Source of the DNA: Shewanella hafniensis
GTDB lineage: Bacteria > Pseudomonadota > Gammaproteobacteria > Enterobacterales > Shewanellaceae
Direction of reading: 5' to 3'
Length of the DNA stretch: 64,000 nt
Assembly (NCBI RefSeq): GCF_019655335.1
Contig: NZ_BPFD01000015.1
Coordinates: 1-64,000 of the forward strand
Shown here: positions 32,911 through 43,236 of the stretch, piece after piece
Layout of the letters: each line of letters begins with the position of its first letter
Position numbering within the stretch: position 1 is the stretch's first letter
The notes under the pieces: generated by a model
Seen by the model: only the letters and a program-made list of their open reading frames with translations
Told to the model about the DNA's origin: nothing
Database searches by the model: none
Made by a program: the position numbers and the translations under genes

Positions 32911-33888
32911 ATGGTAGACAAATCACAACTGCGCCAATGGGGCTGTAAAGTTATCGACATTGAAAAGTCAGCCCTAGACAATCTTTATCAATATGTTGAT
33001 TCGGCTGAATTTGCAGAAGCTTGCGAGTTGATCCTCAACTGTACAGGCAAAGTGATTGTCATGGGCATGGGCAAGTCGGGCCATATCGGCAATAAGATTT
33101 CTGCCACCCTCGCCAGCACAGGAACGCCCGCATTTTTTGTGCATCCGGGTGAAGCCAGCCACGGTGATCTCGGTGTATTAGCCGATAACGATGTGATTTT
33201 AGCGATTTCAAATTCAGGTGAGTCGAGCGAAATCCTCACCTTAATGCCCGTCATCCAACGTATGGGCGTGCCCGTTATCGCGGTAACAGGTAAACCCGAA
33301 TCGAATATGGCGCGCTTAGCTAAAGTACATTTATGTATTGAAGTTCCAGAAGAGGCTTGCCCACTGGGACTCGCCCCAACATCAAGCACCACAGCGACCT
33401 TAGTCATGGGCGATGCCATTGCCATTGCGCTACTACAAGCCAAAGGCTTTACCCGTGATGATTTTGCTATGTCTCATCCAGGCGGCGCGTTAGGGCGTAA
33501 ATTATTGTTAAAAGTCAGTGATGTGATGCACAGCGGTGATGACTTACCGCTCGTTAACCACGATATTTGCATCACAGAAGCCCTGTACGAAATTTCCAAG
33601 AAAGGCTTAGGCATGACGGCGATTATCGATGATCAGCGCAAACTGGTCGGTATCTTCACCGATGGTGATTTACGCCGCGTTATCGATGCCGAAGTGAATC
33701 TGCGTACAACGCCCATCGCCGATGTGATGACCCGTAACTGCGTGACCATCACAGACGGTGTGTTGGCCGCCCAAGCGCTGCAAGTGATGGATTCCAAAAA
33801 CATCAACGGATTAATTGTTATCGATAAAGACCGCCATCCTATCGGCGCTCTTAACATGCTAGACATGGTTAAAGCAGGAGTTATTTAA
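32911..33888 (+). CDS. kdsD: arabinose-5-phosphate isomerase
   Basis: KdsD converts ribulose 5-phosphate to arabinose 5-phosphate, the first step to Kdo for lipopolysaccharide. The 325 residues have a SIS domain (VIVMGMGKSGHIGNKISATLASTGTPAFFVHP, SNSGESSEI) and two C-terminal CBS domains (about residues 205-325). It opens the plus-strand operon kdsD-kdsC-lptC-lptA-lptB, and its stop overlaps the kdsC start by one base. Confidence 0.96.
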   Translation: MVDKSQLRQWGCKVIDIEKSALDNLYQYVDSAEFAEACELILNCTGKVIVMGMGKSGHIGNKISATLASTGTPAFFVHPGEASHGDLGVLADNDVILAISNSGESSEILTLMPVIQRMGVPVIAVTGKPESNMARLAKVHLCIEVPEEACPLGLAPTSSTTATLVMGDAIAIALLQAKGFTRDDFAMSHPGGALGRKLLLKVSDVMHSGDDLPLVNHDICITEALYEISKKGLGMTAIIDDQRKLVGIFTDGDLRRVIDAEVNLRTTPIADVMTRNCVTITDGVLAAQALQVMDSKNINGLIVIDKDRHPIGALNMLDMVKAGVI

Positions 33889-34439
33889 TGCCACAGCAAG
33901 GATTTTACGGCCCAATCAGTGATGATGTGTGGCAACGCGCGCAAAAGATTAAACTGTTGATTTGTGACGTCGATGGAGTGTTTTCCGACGGCCGTATCTA
34001 CTTAAGCAATAGCGGCGAAGAGCTAAAAGCCTTCCACACCCGCGACGGCTATGGTGTGCGCTCGCTACTCACCAGCGGTTTTAATCTCGCCGTTATCACT
34101 GGACGTCAATCCAAAATCGTTGAAAACCGTATGACAGCCCTTGGGGTTACCCATATTTACCAAGGCGTAGATAATAAGTTCGAGCCCTATGAAGCATTGC
34201 TCGCACTCTATGGTGTCACCCCGGAAGAAGTAGCGTATATCGGTGATGATATTGTCGATTTACCCGTGATGAATGTCGTCGGTTTAGCGGTCAGTGTGGC
34301 CGATGGTCATCCCTATGTGCGTCAGCACGCCCACTTTGTCACTACGCTCAATGGCGGGCACGGTGCACTGCGTGAACTCACAGATCTGTTGCTACTCAGT
34401 CAAAATAAATTCACTTCGGCCCATGGAATGAGTATATGA
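33888..34439 (+). CDS. kdsC: 3-deoxy-D-manno-octulosonate 8-phosphate phosphatase
   Basis: KdsC is a HAD-family phosphatase that releases Kdo from Kdo-8-phosphate. The nucleophile and acid/base Asp are Asp27 and Asp29 in LLICDVDGVFSDG; VITGRQSKIVENR and YIGDDIVDLPVM are HAD motifs II and IV. The 183-residue length fits. It overlaps lptC by four bases. Confidence 0.96.
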   Translation: MPQQGFYGPISDDVWQRAQKIKLLICDVDGVFSDGRIYLSNSGEELKAFHTRDGYGVRSLLTSGFNLAVITGRQSKIVENRMTALGVTHIYQGVDNKFEPYEALLALYGVTPEEVAYIGDDIVDLPVMNVVGLAVSVADGHPYVRQHAHFVTTLNGGHGALRELTDLLLLSQNKFTSAHGMSI

Positions 34440-34996
34440 GTCGTGTGACACTCGCAATTATCGCTTTTTTTGGAACCGCACTAGCGCTTTACTGGCAAGT
34501 GCAGAACAAGCACAGCGGTGATACCGATAATAGAGTTAAAGATCAGAATACCCCAGATTTCATCATTGAAGATCTGCGCAGTGTTGAGTTCAATGAACAA
34601 GGGCTAGTCAATAGCCGTGTGACGGCGAAACACATGGAACATTATGATTCAACGAATCAAACTTACTTTACTCAACCTGTTTATCTTGTTTATCCAGACC
34701 AAGGTAAAGCACAATGGCAACTCAGTGCAGATCAGGGCAAGCTAAACAAGGAAACGGGCAAGGTTGTACTCGAAAACAATGTTATTATTGATGCCATTAG
34801 CGCAGAAGAACCGATCCAGACCTTGTCCACCAGTTATCTGGAACTCGATCTCAATACGATGATAATGACCTCTGACCGTACCATTTACGTCACAGGGAAA
34901 GATTTTAATATTCAAGGCCAAGGCCTTTATGCCGACCTCAACGCGCAAGAAGTGAAATTGACCAGTCAGGTAGTAGGAACATATGAAGCAAAATAA
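34436..34996 (+). CDS. lptC: LptC, inner-membrane LPS export protein
   Basis: LptC is a bitopic inner-membrane protein that receives lipopolysaccharide from LptBFG and passes it to LptA. The 186 residues show one N-terminal membrane helix (VTLAIIAFFGTALALYW) and a periplasmic beta-jellyroll (IEDLRSVEFNEQGLVNSRVTA and following). It overlaps kdsC (4 bases) and lptA (14 bases), so translation is tightly coupled. Confidence 0.93.
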   Translation: MSRVTLAIIAFFGTALALYWQVQNKHSGDTDNRVKDQNTPDFIIEDLRSVEFNEQGLVNSRVTAKHMEHYDSTNQTYFTQPVYLVYPDQGKAQWQLSADQGKLNKETGKVVLENNVIIDAISAEEPIQTLSTSYLELDLNTMIMTSDRTIYVTGKDFNIQGQGLYADLNAQEVKLTSQVVGTYEAK

Positions 34997-35537
34997 CGTA
35001 TTACTTGCCAGCCTAATGCTAATAATGAGCATGAGCGCCTTTGCTAAAGTCGACGACCTAAAGCAGGAAGTTAAAATCAAAGCAGTGAGCCAAACGGCAG
35101 ATATCAAGAACAACCAGATCATCTTCTTTGGTCCGGTTGAAGTCACCCAAGGTTCGATAAAAATCCAAGCAAATGAACTGCGTGCATTTTCTGCCGAAGG
35201 TGAAAATAGCAAAATTTTAGTGGCCACTGGTAACCCAGCAACTTACAGCCAAGTGTTAGACGATGGCCGTCCAGCCTCGGCGAGCGCGAAAGAAATTCGT
35301 TACGATATGGCAAGCCGTACCCTGACACTGAAAGGCCAAGCTTCGTTAGATCAAGCGGGTAGCCAAGTGACGGGTAATGTGATCCGCTATAACATCATCC
35401 AGCAAAAATTGATTGCAGAAAGCACAGGTAATGGTGACGATCGCGTGATCACTATTATTCAGCCTGAAAGCTATCAAGATGATGCCAAACCAGACGCGCC
35501 AGCCGATAAACCTGTGAAAAAGCAGGACTCTAAATGA
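34983..35537 (+). CDS. lptA: LptA, periplasmic LPS bridge protein
   Basis: LptA oligomers form the periplasmic bridge carrying lipopolysaccharide to LptDE. The 184 residues have a signal peptide ending SAFA and an OstA-type beta-jellyroll ([40 protein letters not shown]). The C terminus is a low-complexity Asp/Lys/Pro tail. It overlaps lptB by four bases. Confidence 0.94.
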   Translation: MKQNNVLLASLMLIMSMSAFAKVDDLKQEVKIKAVSQTADIKNNQIIFFGPVEVTQGSIKIQANELRAFSAEGENSKILVATGNPATYSQVLDDGRPASASAKEIRYDMASRTLTLKGQASLDQAGSQVTGNVIRYNIIQQKLIAESTGNGDDRVITIIQPESYQDDAKPDAPADKPVKKQDSK

Positions 35538-36265
35538 CCCAAATCACCCTAAGAGCACAAAATCTGGCGAAGAGTTATAAGAGTCGCCAAGTGGTTAAAG
35601 ACGTCAGTCTAACGGTAAAGACAGGTCAAGTTGTTGGACTACTCGGCCCAAACGGTGCGGGTAAAACCACCACCTTTTACATGGTCGTCGGTCTGGTTAA
35701 AAGCGATAAAGGCCACATCTTTATCGACGATGATGATTTAACCGCAGATCCTATGCACCTGCGCGCCCGCAAAGGCATAGGTTACTTGCCGCAGGAAGCA
35801 AGTATCTTCCGTAAGCTGACCGTCCATGACAACATCATGGCCGTACTGCAGACTCGTAAAGAACTTAAAAACGAAGAACGAGAAGAAGAACTAGAACATC
35901 TGCTCGAAGAGTTTCATATCACCCACATCCGTGACAGCCAAGGCATGTCGTTGTCGGGTGGCGAACGTCGCCGTGTCGAAATTGCACGGGCGTTAGCGGC
36001 AAATCCTAAGTTCATTTTGCTCGATGAACCCTTTGCGGGTGTCGATCCTATTTCAGTTATCGACATCAAAAAGATTATCGAACAGCTCAAAAGTCGTGGC
36101 CTTGGCGTGTTGATCACCGACCATAATGTTCGCGAGACATTAGATGTGTGTGAACATGCCTATATTGTGAGTCACGGAAACCTGATTGCCGAAGGAACAC
36201 CTGCAGAGATCTTAGACAATCAGCAAGTTAGGGCTGTGTACTTAGGTGAACAATTCAGGCTATAG
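35534..36265 (+). CDS. lptB: LptB, ATPase of the LPS export machine
   Basis: LptB is the cytoplasmic ABC ATPase that drives LPS extraction with LptFG. Walker A is GPNGAGKTT, the signature [15 protein letters not shown], Walker [14 protein letters not shown] and the switch His in [12 protein letters not shown]. The 243-residue length is typical. It is last in the kds-lpt operon; rpoN follows after 107 bases. Confidence 0.98.
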   Translation: MTQITLRAQNLAKSYKSRQVVKDVSLTVKTGQVVGLLGPNGAGKTTTFYMVVGLVKSDKGHIFIDDDDLTADPMHLRARKGIGYLPQEASIFRKLTVHDNIMAVLQTRKELKNEEREEELEHLLEEFHITHIRDSQGMSLSGGERRRVEIARALAANPKFILLDEPFAGVDPISVIDIKKIIEQLKSRGLGVLITDHNVRETLDVCEHAYIVSHGNLIAEGTPAEILDNQQVRAVYLGEQFRL

Positions 36266-36372
36266 TTAATCAAGCGGAGCCAATGGAGGCAATTTGTGCC
36301 AGCATTGGGCTCCACTCAAGATGATAACAAGCGACCTCATCCAACAATAATAACGTAGGGATCAGCGGTAAC

Positions 36373-37851
36373 ATGAAAGCGTCACTCCAGCTCAAACTGG
36401 GTCAACAGTTAACCATGACGCCACAATTACAACAGGCCATTCGTCTGTTGCAACTGTCGTCATTAGAACTGCAGCAAGAGATCCAGCAAGCCTTAGATTC
36501 TAATCCCCTTCTCGAGCTGGAAGAGGATCAATTCGACGCCACTAAAGACCCTGTAAACCAAACGCTTTCCGATACGGATTTCAGTGAATCGAGCACTCTG
36601 CCGCCTGAGAAAGACAGCTCCACCATAGACACGGCAGAGTCCTTAACCAAAGAATCCATGCCCGACGAACTCCCCATGGACACCACCTGGGATGAAGTGT
36701 TCACCGCCTCCCCTAATTCTGGCCCCGGTGGCAGTCGTGAAGATGATATGCCCTTCCAAGGTGAGACCAGTGAAGGCTTGTATGAGCACTTAGAATGGCA
36801 AAAAAACCTCACGCCGTTTTCTGAAACCGATTTAGCCATTGCTACCGCCATTATTGATGCCATCGACGATCAAGGCTATCTCACCCAAAGCACTGATGAA
36901 ATCCTCGAAGCTATGGGTAATCCTGAAGTTGAGCTTGACGAAGTTGAAGCCGTACTCAAGCGCATTCAACATTTTGATCCCATTGGTGTGGCCGCCCGCG
37001 ATTTAAGCGAGTGCCTGCTGATCCAACTGTCGCATTTCGCCGCTGACACTCCACACCTCGAAAATGCCCGCATGTTGATCAAAGATCATTTAGATCTGAT
37101 CGCCGCCCGCGATTTTAGATTGTTGATGCGTAAGACTAAATTAAAAGAGGATGAGTTAAGGGACGGCATCGCGCTTATCCAAACCCTCAATCCCCGCCCA
37201 GGTTTATTGATTACGCCCAACGATGACGAATACGTCATCCCAGATGTGTCTGTGTCGAAGAAGAATGGCCGCTGGGTCGTTGAGCTTAATCCAGACTGCA
37301 TGCCAAAAATCAATGTAAATCAACACTATGCATCGATGGCGCGCAGTACTAAAAACCAAGCCGATAGCCAATTTATTCGTGGCCATCTGCAAGAGGCTAA
37401 ATGGTTTATCAAAAGCCTAGAAAGCCGTAATGACACTTTACTTAAAGTTGCGAATTGCATAGTGCAATATCAGCAAGGTTTCTTCGAATACGGTGAAGAA
37501 GCCATGAAACCTATGGTGCTTAACGATATTGCCGAAGCGGTAGAAATGCATGAGTCCACCATCTCACGGGTGACCACCCAAAAATACATGCATACCCCTA
37601 AGGGACTTTTTGAACTAAAATACTTCTTCTCTAGCCACGTCGGAACTGACGATGGTGGGGAGTGCTCATCCACAGCAATCAGAGCCTTCATTAAGAAACT
37701 GGTTGCAGCGGAAAACCAGAAAAAACCATTAAGCGACAGTAAGATGGCACAACTTCTGGCAGAACAAGGGATCAACGTAGCCCGCAGAACCATTGCGAAG
37801 TACCGAGAGGCTATGCTCATTCCGCCTTCTAATCAGCGTAAAAGTTTATAA
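36373..37851 (+). CDS. rpoN: RNA polymerase sigma-54 factor
   Basis: RpoN directs RNA polymerase to -24/-12 promoters and needs AAA+ activators; in Shewanella-type bacteria it controls flagella and nitrogen metabolism. The 492 residues show the Gln/Leu-rich activator-interacting region I ([20 protein letters not shown]), an acidic region II, the core-binding region III and the RpoN box [10 protein letters not shown] near the C terminus. The conserved neighbours hpf, ptsN, rapZ and ptsO follow. Confidence 0.98.
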   Translation: MKASLQLKLGQQLTMTPQLQQAIRLLQLSSLELQQEIQQALDSNPLLELEEDQFDATKDPVNQTLSDTDFSESSTLPPEKDSSTIDTAESLTKESMPDELPMDTTWDEVFTASPNSGPGGSREDDMPFQGETSEGLYEHLEWQKNLTPFSETDLAIATAIIDAIDDQGYLTQSTDEILEAMGNPEVELDEVEAVLKRIQHFDPIGVAARDLSECLLIQLSHFAADTPHLENARMLIKDHLDLIAARDFRLLMRKTKLKEDELRDGIALIQTLNPRPGLLITPNDDEYVIPDVSVSKKNGRWVVELNPDCMPKINVNQHYASMARSTKNQADSQFIRGHLQEAKWFIKSLESRNDTLLKVANCIVQYQQGFFEYGEEAMKPMVLNDIAEAVEMHESTISRVTTQKYMHTPKGLFELKYFFSSHVGTDDGGECSSTAIRAFIKKLVAAENQKKPLSDSKMAQLLAEQGINVARRTIAKYREAMLIPPSNQRKSL

Positions 37852-37879
37852 CCTACAGTGGATATCGGAGGACGTTTCT

Positions 37880-38167
37880 ATGCAAATAAACCTGAGTGGA
37901 CACCATGTCGAAATTACCGAATCGTTACGCGCATATGTAGAAGAAAAGTTTTCAAAACTTGAACGCCATTTCGAACAGATCAATAATGTGCACGTTGTGC
38001 TCAATGTCGAGAAAATGCAACAGATTGCCGAAGCGAGAATAAATCTTATCGGTGGTGAAGTTTTTGCAACTTCAGAGCATGCTGACATGTATGCCGCTAT
38101 AGACGCCCTGATTGACAAGCTTGATCGTCAGGTTATTAAACACAAAGAGAAGTTAACAAAACACTAA
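37880..38167 (+). CDS. hpf: ribosome hibernation promoting factor
   Basis: HPF binds the ribosomal decoding region and promotes 100S dimers in stationary phase. From ATG 37880, preceded by the strong ribosome site GGAGGA, it has 95 residues, the short HPF form: MQINLSGHHVEITESLRAYV, HVVLNVEKMQQIAEA and DRQVIKHKEKL. The longer frame from 37793 overlaps rpoN and is rejected. Confidence 0.95.
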   Translation: MQINLSGHHVEITESLRAYVEEKFSKLERHFEQINNVHVVLNVEKMQQIAEARINLIGGEVFATSEHADMYAAIDALIDKLDRQVIKHKEKLTKH

Positions 38168-38169
38168 TA

Positions 38170-38613
38170 ATGGAACTTTGTACCATACTGCGGCCGGAGT
38201 GCACTACCTGCGCCACTCCGGGCAGCAAGAAAAAGGTACTGGAACTCATCAGCGACTTAGTCGCTGCCCAGTACCCGACCCTCTCATCTCAAGAGATATT
38301 CGAAAGCCTAGTGGCGCGCGAAAAGATGGGGAGCACAGGTATAGGGAACGGCATCGCCATTCCACATGGTCGATTAACCGATATAGATCAGCCCATTGCC
38401 ATACTCATTAAGTGTGAAGAGCCGATAGCATTCGATGCTATCGATAAGCAACCTGTTGATATTTTATTTGCACTACTAGTGCCTGCTGACCAATGTCAGC
38501 AACACTTAAGTACCTTGTCTTGCATGGCCGAAAAGCTGAGCGACAAGCAAATATTAAAACAATTACGCAAGACGCATGATGAAACGGAACTCTATCAGGT
38601 AATCACTGGATGA
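38170..38613 (+). CDS. ptsN: nitrogen PTS EIIA component PtsN
   Basis: PtsN is the regulatory phospho-acceptor of the nitrogen PTS, controlling potassium and nitrogen-linked processes rather than sugar uptake. The 147 residues carry the phosphorylated His66 in [12 protein letters not shown]. It starts two bases after hpf and overlaps rapZ by four bases. PtsO downstream is its partner. Confidence 0.95.
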   Translation: MELCTILRPECTTCATPGSKKKVLELISDLVAAQYPTLSSQEIFESLVAREKMGSTGIGNGIAIPHGRLTDIDQPIAILIKCEEPIAFDAIDKQPVDILFALLVPADQCQQHLSTLSCMAEKLSDKQILKQLRKTHDETELYQVITG

Positions 38614-39464
38614 AACTGGTCATAGTGTCGGGCCGCTCAGGCTCAGGTAAATCTGTCGCCCTAAGGGTACTCGAAGATCTCGGCTATTACTGTGTCGATA
38701 ACCTTCCCTTGCCCTTAATCGGCACTTTGCTTGAGCAACTCAAAGGCAGTAACGATCTCGTCGCCATCAGTGTCGACGTGCGTAACATGCCAGAGCAGGA
38801 CAAGGTTCTAGTTAAACAACTCGCGAGCCTACCTCCTGATACTGAGTTAACGAGCTTCTTCCTCAATTCTAGCGATAAAATTCTGCTTAAGCGTTACAGC
38901 GAGACTCGCCGTTTGCATCCTTTGTCAAAGAGCCAAGTCTCTTTACAAGAAGCAATAAAACGGGAAGGGAAACTGCTCGAGCCTATGTCAAAACTGGTCG
39001 ATCACTACATAGATACGTCGAACCTGAATATCTATGATTTAAGCGATCAAGTGAGACAAATTCTGCTCGGCAGTGTCGATAAAGAATTAGTGATCAACTT
39101 TGAGTCCTTTGGCTTTAAGCACGGTATGCCCACCGAAGCCGACTTTATGTTTGATGTGCGCTTCCTGCCTAACCCACACTGGGAACTGGCGCTGCGTCCA
39201 TTAACTGGCTTAGATGAGCCAGTAGCTGAGTTCTTAAATCGCCAACCACTGGTCAATAAGTTCATCTGGCAAATCGAGAATTTGCTAGAAACTTGGCTGC
39301 CGCACCTCGAACGCAACAATCGCAGTTATTTGACTGTGGCGATTGGCTGCACGGGTGGGCAACACAGATCGGTTTACGTCGCAGAGCAATTGGCTAAACG
39401 CTTTAGTAACGGTAAACATAAGGTTTATGCCCGCCATCGAGAGCTGAATAATGCCAAAGCTTGA
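38610..39464 (+). CDS. rapZ: RNase adapter protein RapZ
   Basis: RapZ is a nucleotide-binding adapter that in E. coli targets the sRNA GlmZ to RNase E and so controls glucosamine-6-phosphate synthesis. The 284 residues have Walker A GRSGSGKS (8-15), the DNLPLPLI region and the C-terminal RNA-binding segment with [15 protein letters not shown]. It overlaps ptsN and ptsO. Confidence 0.96.
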   Translation: MKLVIVSGRSGSGKSVALRVLEDLGYYCVDNLPLPLIGTLLEQLKGSNDLVAISVDVRNMPEQDKVLVKQLASLPPDTELTSFFLNSSDKILLKRYSETRRLHPLSKSQVSLQEAIKREGKLLEPMSKLVDHYIDTSNLNIYDLSDQVRQILLGSVDKELVINFESFGFKHGMPTEADFMFDVRFLPNPHWELALRPLTGLDEPVAEFLNRQPLVNKFIWQIENLLETWLPHLERNNRSYLTVAIGCTGGQHRSVYVAEQLAKRFSNGKHKVYARHRELNNAKA

Positions 39465-39726
39465 ACGTCAGATCACCATCTGTAACAAACTGGGATTACA
39501 TGCCCGTGCCGCCACAAAGCTCGTGGTACTGGCATCCGAGTTTGATGCAAGCATCACCTTGATACAAGGTGATAAACAGGCATCCGCCGCCAGCGTACTC
39601 GGCTTATTGATGCTTGAGACTGGCATGGGTAAAACCATTAAACTTATCGCCGAAGGCCCAGATGCTGAGCCCGCTCTGGATGCCATTTGTGCCTTAATCG
39701 ACGCTAAGTTTGACGAAGCCTGTTAG
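39451..39726 (+). CDS. ptsO: nitrogen PTS phosphocarrier NPr
   Basis: NPr is the HPr-like phosphocarrier between EI-Ntr and PtsN. The 91 residues carry the phosphorylated His17 in [14 protein letters not shown] and the Ser region [15 protein letters not shown]. It overlaps the end of rapZ by 14 bases and closes the rpoN cluster. About 260 bases without an evident gene follow before mgtE. Confidence 0.95.
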   Translation: MPKLERQITICNKLGLHARAATKLVVLASEFDASITLIQGDKQASAASVLGLLMLETGMGKTIKLIAEGPDAEPALDAICALIDAKFDEAC

Positions 39727-39986
39727 TTTCATTTCATATTCAGTGTTTCAAACAGGCACTCAGATTAGTACACATCACACTTAGCACTGCGTATTTGTGC
39801 AGTTCACATCTCGTTTCAAAAGCTTGGCGACACATTTGTCGCTCGACGGCACGAACCATAGGCGATTACACTAGCGAGTATTGCCGCCGACTCACCTTAG
39901 TCTTAACCGCCTAGTCTCAGCCCTGCGCCAAGCAGCGTACTCTCGAACCAATTTGCCGCACAGTGGCGGACAACTATGGAGGACAA

Positions 39987-41351
39987 ATGCCCGTAGATAA
40001 TTCAGAAAACGATCACACCGGACATAGTCTAGACCAGTTAAACAAAGCGCTTAGTAGTGGCATGTTTGTGCACGTACGTAACATGCTGCAAAAAATGGCC
40101 GCATCTGATATCGCGCTGATCTTAGAATCCTCACCACCCAGCGCCAGACAAGTGCTGTGGCAGCTTATCGATCAGGAACAAATAGGCGACATACTCGATG
40201 AGTTGAGTGAAGAACTTAAAGATCCGCTGATCCGCAGCATGAGTCCTGAGCGGGTTGCGAAGGCAACGGCGAGCATGGACACCGACGATCTAGCCTATAT
40301 TCTGCGTAGTCTTCCCGATGCCGTTTACAAGCAAGTGCTGCAGTCGATGACGGAACAAAACCGCCAGCGGGTAGAACAGGCCTTATCCTATCCCGATGAG
40401 ACCGCCGGCAGCTTGATGAACACAGATACCGTCACCTTAAGACCCGATGTGAATATCGATGTGGTGCTGCGCTATCTTCGCCAAAGGGGTAACCTGCCAG
40501 ACACCACAGATACCTTATATGTGGTCGATAAACAGGACAAAGTGCTCGGCGGTGTCAGGCTGGCAGATCTGCTGACCTGCGCGCCAAGCACCACAATTCG
40601 CCACATCATGGACCCCGATATCCAAAGTATTCCTGTGAGCATGTCCGACAGCGAAGTGGCGCAGAAATTCGAACGTAATGACTGGGTATCTGCTCCCGTC
40701 GTTGACGGCGATGGCAAGCTGCTAGGACGGATCACAATCGATGACGTGGTCGATGTTATCCGCGAAGACGCCGAACACTCCATGATGGGGATGGCGGGGA
40801 TGGACGATGACGAGGATACTTTTGGCCCAGTGCTAAAAAGTACCCTACGTCGCTCACTCTGGCTCACGATTAACTTGTTCGCCGCGCTACTCGCCTCCTC
40901 GGTCAGCAATATGTTTGAAGGCACTATCGAGCAATTTGCTACCATCGCTATCTTGATGACAATTGTCCCTAGCATGGGCGGTGTGGCCGGTAATCAAACC
41001 TTAGCGCTCGTGATCCGTGGTATTGCTTTAGGCCATATCGGCCAAAGCAACGCCCGCTGGCTTATCGGTAAAGAGCTATCGATTGGTTTTCTCAATGGCT
41101 TGATGTGGTCAATTTTAGTCTTTATCGCCGTGTTGCTGTGGAAGGATGATATGGCACTGGCGGGCTTAATTGGTAGCGCCATGCTGATCAACATGACAGT
41201 GGCAGGTCTTGCAGGTGCGAGTATTCCATTGATTTTAAAACGCCTTAAAATCGATCCCGCCCTCGCGGGCGGCATGGTGCTCACCACAGTCACTGACGTG
41301 GTTGGTCTGTTCGCCTTCCTCGGATTAGCCACGCTCTACCTGATGCACTAA
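39987..41351 (+). CDS. mgtE: magnesium transporter MgtE
   Basis: MgtE is an inner-membrane Mg2+ channel gated by cytoplasmic Mg2+. The 454 residues comprise the superhelical N domain (about 25-135), two CBS domains (about 140-265) and five C-terminal membrane helices with the pore motifs VPSMGGVAGNQTLALVIRG and LTTVTDVVGLFAFLGLA. An upstream GTG (39963) is in frame, but ATG 39987 directly follows GGAGGACAA. A bidirectional terminator comes 40 bases later. Confidence 0.95.
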   Translation: MPVDNSENDHTGHSLDQLNKALSSGMFVHVRNMLQKMAASDIALILESSPPSARQVLWQLIDQEQIGDILDELSEELKDPLIRSMSPERVAKATASMDTDDLAYILRSLPDAVYKQVLQSMTEQNRQRVEQALSYPDETAGSLMNTDTVTLRPDVNIDVVLRYLRQRGNLPDTTDTLYVVDKQDKVLGGVRLADLLTCAPSTTIRHIMDPDIQSIPVSMSDSEVAQKFERNDWVSAPVVDGDGKLLGRITIDDVVDVIREDAEHSMMGMAGMDDDEDTFGPVLKSTLRRSLWLTINLFAALLASSVSNMFEGTIEQFATIAILMTIVPSMGGVAGNQTLALVIRGIALGHIGQSNARWLIGKELSIGFLNGLMWSILVFIAVLLWKDDMALAGLIGSAMLINMTVAGLAGASIPLILKRLKIDPALAGGMVLTTVTDVVGLFAFLGLATLYLMH

Positions 41352-41392
41352 CGCACTAATTCTTTAACGCTTTTACAGTTTTAGTTGATAAC

Positions 41393-41422
41393 AAAAACGG
41401 CACCAAAAAGGATGCCGTTTTT
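41393..41422. terminator. bidirectional terminator between mgtE and modA
   Basis: The stem AAAAACGGCA/TGCCGTTTTT with a ten-base loop has U runs on both strands and lies between convergent genes. Confidence 0.85.
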
Positions 41423-41447
41423 TATCTCGCTGGAAAACTAAACAAGG

Positions 41448-42290
41448 CTATTTTGCCGGAGGTTGAAAACCATAACGACTCAGAATCGCTTGGCCTTTTG
41501 CCGATAAAATAAACTCAGCTAACGGCATTGCGGCAGCATTGGCGTCCTGCAAAACCAATAAACCATAGTCGGCACCCACGGCGAGCTCCTGCGGTAAGTC
41601 GATGATTTGTAAACTAGGCACTTCTTTTTTAGCCAGCACAGCATTAGTGCAATAGGTTAAAAAGATATCCGCTTGCTTGTTTTCCATCACCCAGCCATAA
41701 GGATTGCGATCTTTAGGCGGTTTAGCACTCTCAGGGCCTCCCGTCAGTTGCAATGCCTTGGTCTCTAACGCGGCTTTCGCATTGGGTTTTACCGCTTCTG
41801 CCTTAGCAAAAACGGCCCAGGCATAATCCCCCGCCGGATCGGCTTTCGGGGTTGAAGTGCCAACTTTGACCTTAGGATCTAACAAGGTATCGAGTAGCGT
41901 TGCGCTCGTCACCTGGACATTATCTTGGGCAACCGCGCAGAGTTGATTACGGGCAAACATTTGCACTGCTTTACCCTGACCCGCATCCACTAACGCCTGC
42001 GGATGTTTCATGTTGGCCGAAGCAAAAATATCGACTTTCTCGCCCTCTTGAATGCGTTTCAACAATAAACCTGAGGGTGCATATTGCGCAGCAACACTCG
42101 TGTGCGACTCGGCTTGATAAGCGGCAATAATATCCTTCATTGCAGCCTTTAAGCTGCCTGCGGCGCGCAATTCTATCGGCGCAGCGCCCGTGGTCACTTC
42201 GGCTTTCATCGGCATTCCTTGTACAGCAGCCACCATGATGACAGGGCTTAAACTCAAGGCGACTAACAGGTGTTTGCTTATCATAATCAT
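41448..42290 (-). CDS. modA: molybdate ABC transporter substrate-binding protein, orphan ModA
   Basis: This periplasmic binding protein of 280 residues belongs to the ModA family (PBP type II). A signal peptide is followed by LRAAGSLKAAMKDIIAAYQ, in which AAGS contributes to oxyanion binding, then KVDIFASANMKHPQAL, TPKADPAGDYAW and the C-terminal ILSRYGFQPP. No modB or modC lies beside it, so it must use a permease encoded elsewhere or bind another oxyanion. The ATG has several alternatives within the first few residues. The region upstream was not found to carry a clear ModE site. Confidence 0.85.
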   Translation of the reverse strand: MIMISKHLLVALSLSPVIMVAAVQGMPMKAEVTTGAAPIELRAAGSLKAAMKDIIAAYQAESHTSVAAQYAPSGLLLKRIQEGEKVDIFASANMKHPQALVDAGQGKAVQMFARNQLCAVAQDNVQVTSATLLDTLLDPKVKVGTSTPKADPAGDYAWAVFAKAEAVKPNAKAALETKALQLTGGPESAKPPKDRNPYGWVMENKQADIFLTYCTNAVLAKKEVPSLQIIDLPQELAVGADYGLLVLQDANAAAMPLAEFILSAKGQAILSRYGFQPPAK

Positions 42291-42499
42291 ATTCTCCTCT
42301 GGGCGCTAAAAGTCATTCTGGTGACTTATCCCCATACAGAACGTGAAATCGATAAAGGGATCAAGCTGAACTCATCCCAAGGCAAACCGCTGTGATGTGA
42401 TTGTGGTGTAGATCACCCATAACACAGGTTAGCAAGGACAAATTGTCTAGCTAAAATCCGCGAGGCACTCATGGCTAAATATCCCAAACACGGACACAA

Positions 42500-42523
42500 A
42501 AAAGTCGCCCTCAGGCGACTTTT
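42500..42523. terminator. terminator of the OmpA-like lipoprotein gene
   Basis: The stem AAAAGTCGCC/GGCGACTTTT with loop CTCA has a U run for the minus-strand transcript. It lies 20 bases past the stop of the lipoprotein gene. Confidence 0.85.
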
Positions 42524-42543
42524 GTAAAACGGATAATGCTGAA

Positions 42544-43236
42544 CTACTGACCCGTCGGCGTTAATACAATCTCAACACGGCGGTTTTGGGCGCGGCCATT
42601 GGCATTGGCATTCGATGCAATTGGACTCGCTTCACCCATGCCTTTTGATTTTACACGGGCAGAGGCGACGCCTTTGCTCATCAAGTAATTACCCACTTCG
42701 CCCGCACGCACTTGTGACAGACGTAAATTGTACGAGTCTGAGCCACTGCTGTCGGTATAACCTAATACGTTAAGCTGCGTTTTGCTGTATTCCTTGGCCA
42801 CAAGCGCCACTGAGTTCAACACGCGTTTAGCGCCGTCACTTAACTCGGTTTGATCTACGCCGAAGGTGACTTCATTAGGCATGTTCAAAATGATGTTATC
42901 ACCGCTACGGGTTACACTCACGCCAGTTGAAGCGAGTTGTTGGCGTAATTTGGTCTCTTGCACATCCATGTAATAACCAATACCACCACCGACTGCAGCG
43001 CCCGATGCCGCACCAATTAACGCACCTTTACCACGGTCGCTTTTACTCGAAGAGACGACGCCAATGGCAGCCCCTGCAACAGCGCCAATCAATGCGCCAC
43101 TGGTCGCTTTAGCGGTTTGCTCTTCGTTTGAATAAGGATTGATTGTTGTACAACCCGATGCAACAAACGCGGTCGTTAATACCACTATGGCTAACAGGGA
43201 TGGTTTAGATTGCGCTGCCTGAAAACACTTCATCAT
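42544..43236 (-). CDS. OmpA-family lipoprotein with glycine-zipper domain
   Basis: This outer-membrane lipoprotein of 230 residues has a signal peptide with lipobox VASGC (Cys29). Glycine-zipper repeats follow (ALIGAVAGAAIGVV and ALIGAASGAAVGGGIGYY, about residues 47-90), and then an OmpA C-terminal peptidoglycan-binding domain with LNVLGYTDSSGSDSYNLRLSQVRA and NRRVEIVL. This is the YiaD/YfiB type that ties the outer membrane to the cell wall. It is monocistronic with its own terminator. Confidence 0.9.
   Translation of the reverse strand: MMKCFQAAQSKPSLLAIVVLTTAFVASGCTTINPYSNEEQTAKATSGALIGAVAGAAIGVVSSSKSDRGKGALIGAASGAAVGGGIGYYMDVQETKLRQQLASTGVSVTRSGDNIILNMPNEVTFGVDQTELSDGAKRVLNSVALVAKEYSKTQLNVLGYTDSSGSDSYNLRLSQVRAGEVGNYLMSKGVASARVKSKGMGEASPIASNANANGRAQNRRVEIVLTPTGQ

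Noticed and set aside
40472-40975. 167-codon frame antisense to mgtE
   Set aside because: Shadow of the conserved CBS and pore region of mgtE; low-complexity Ser/Thr-rich product.
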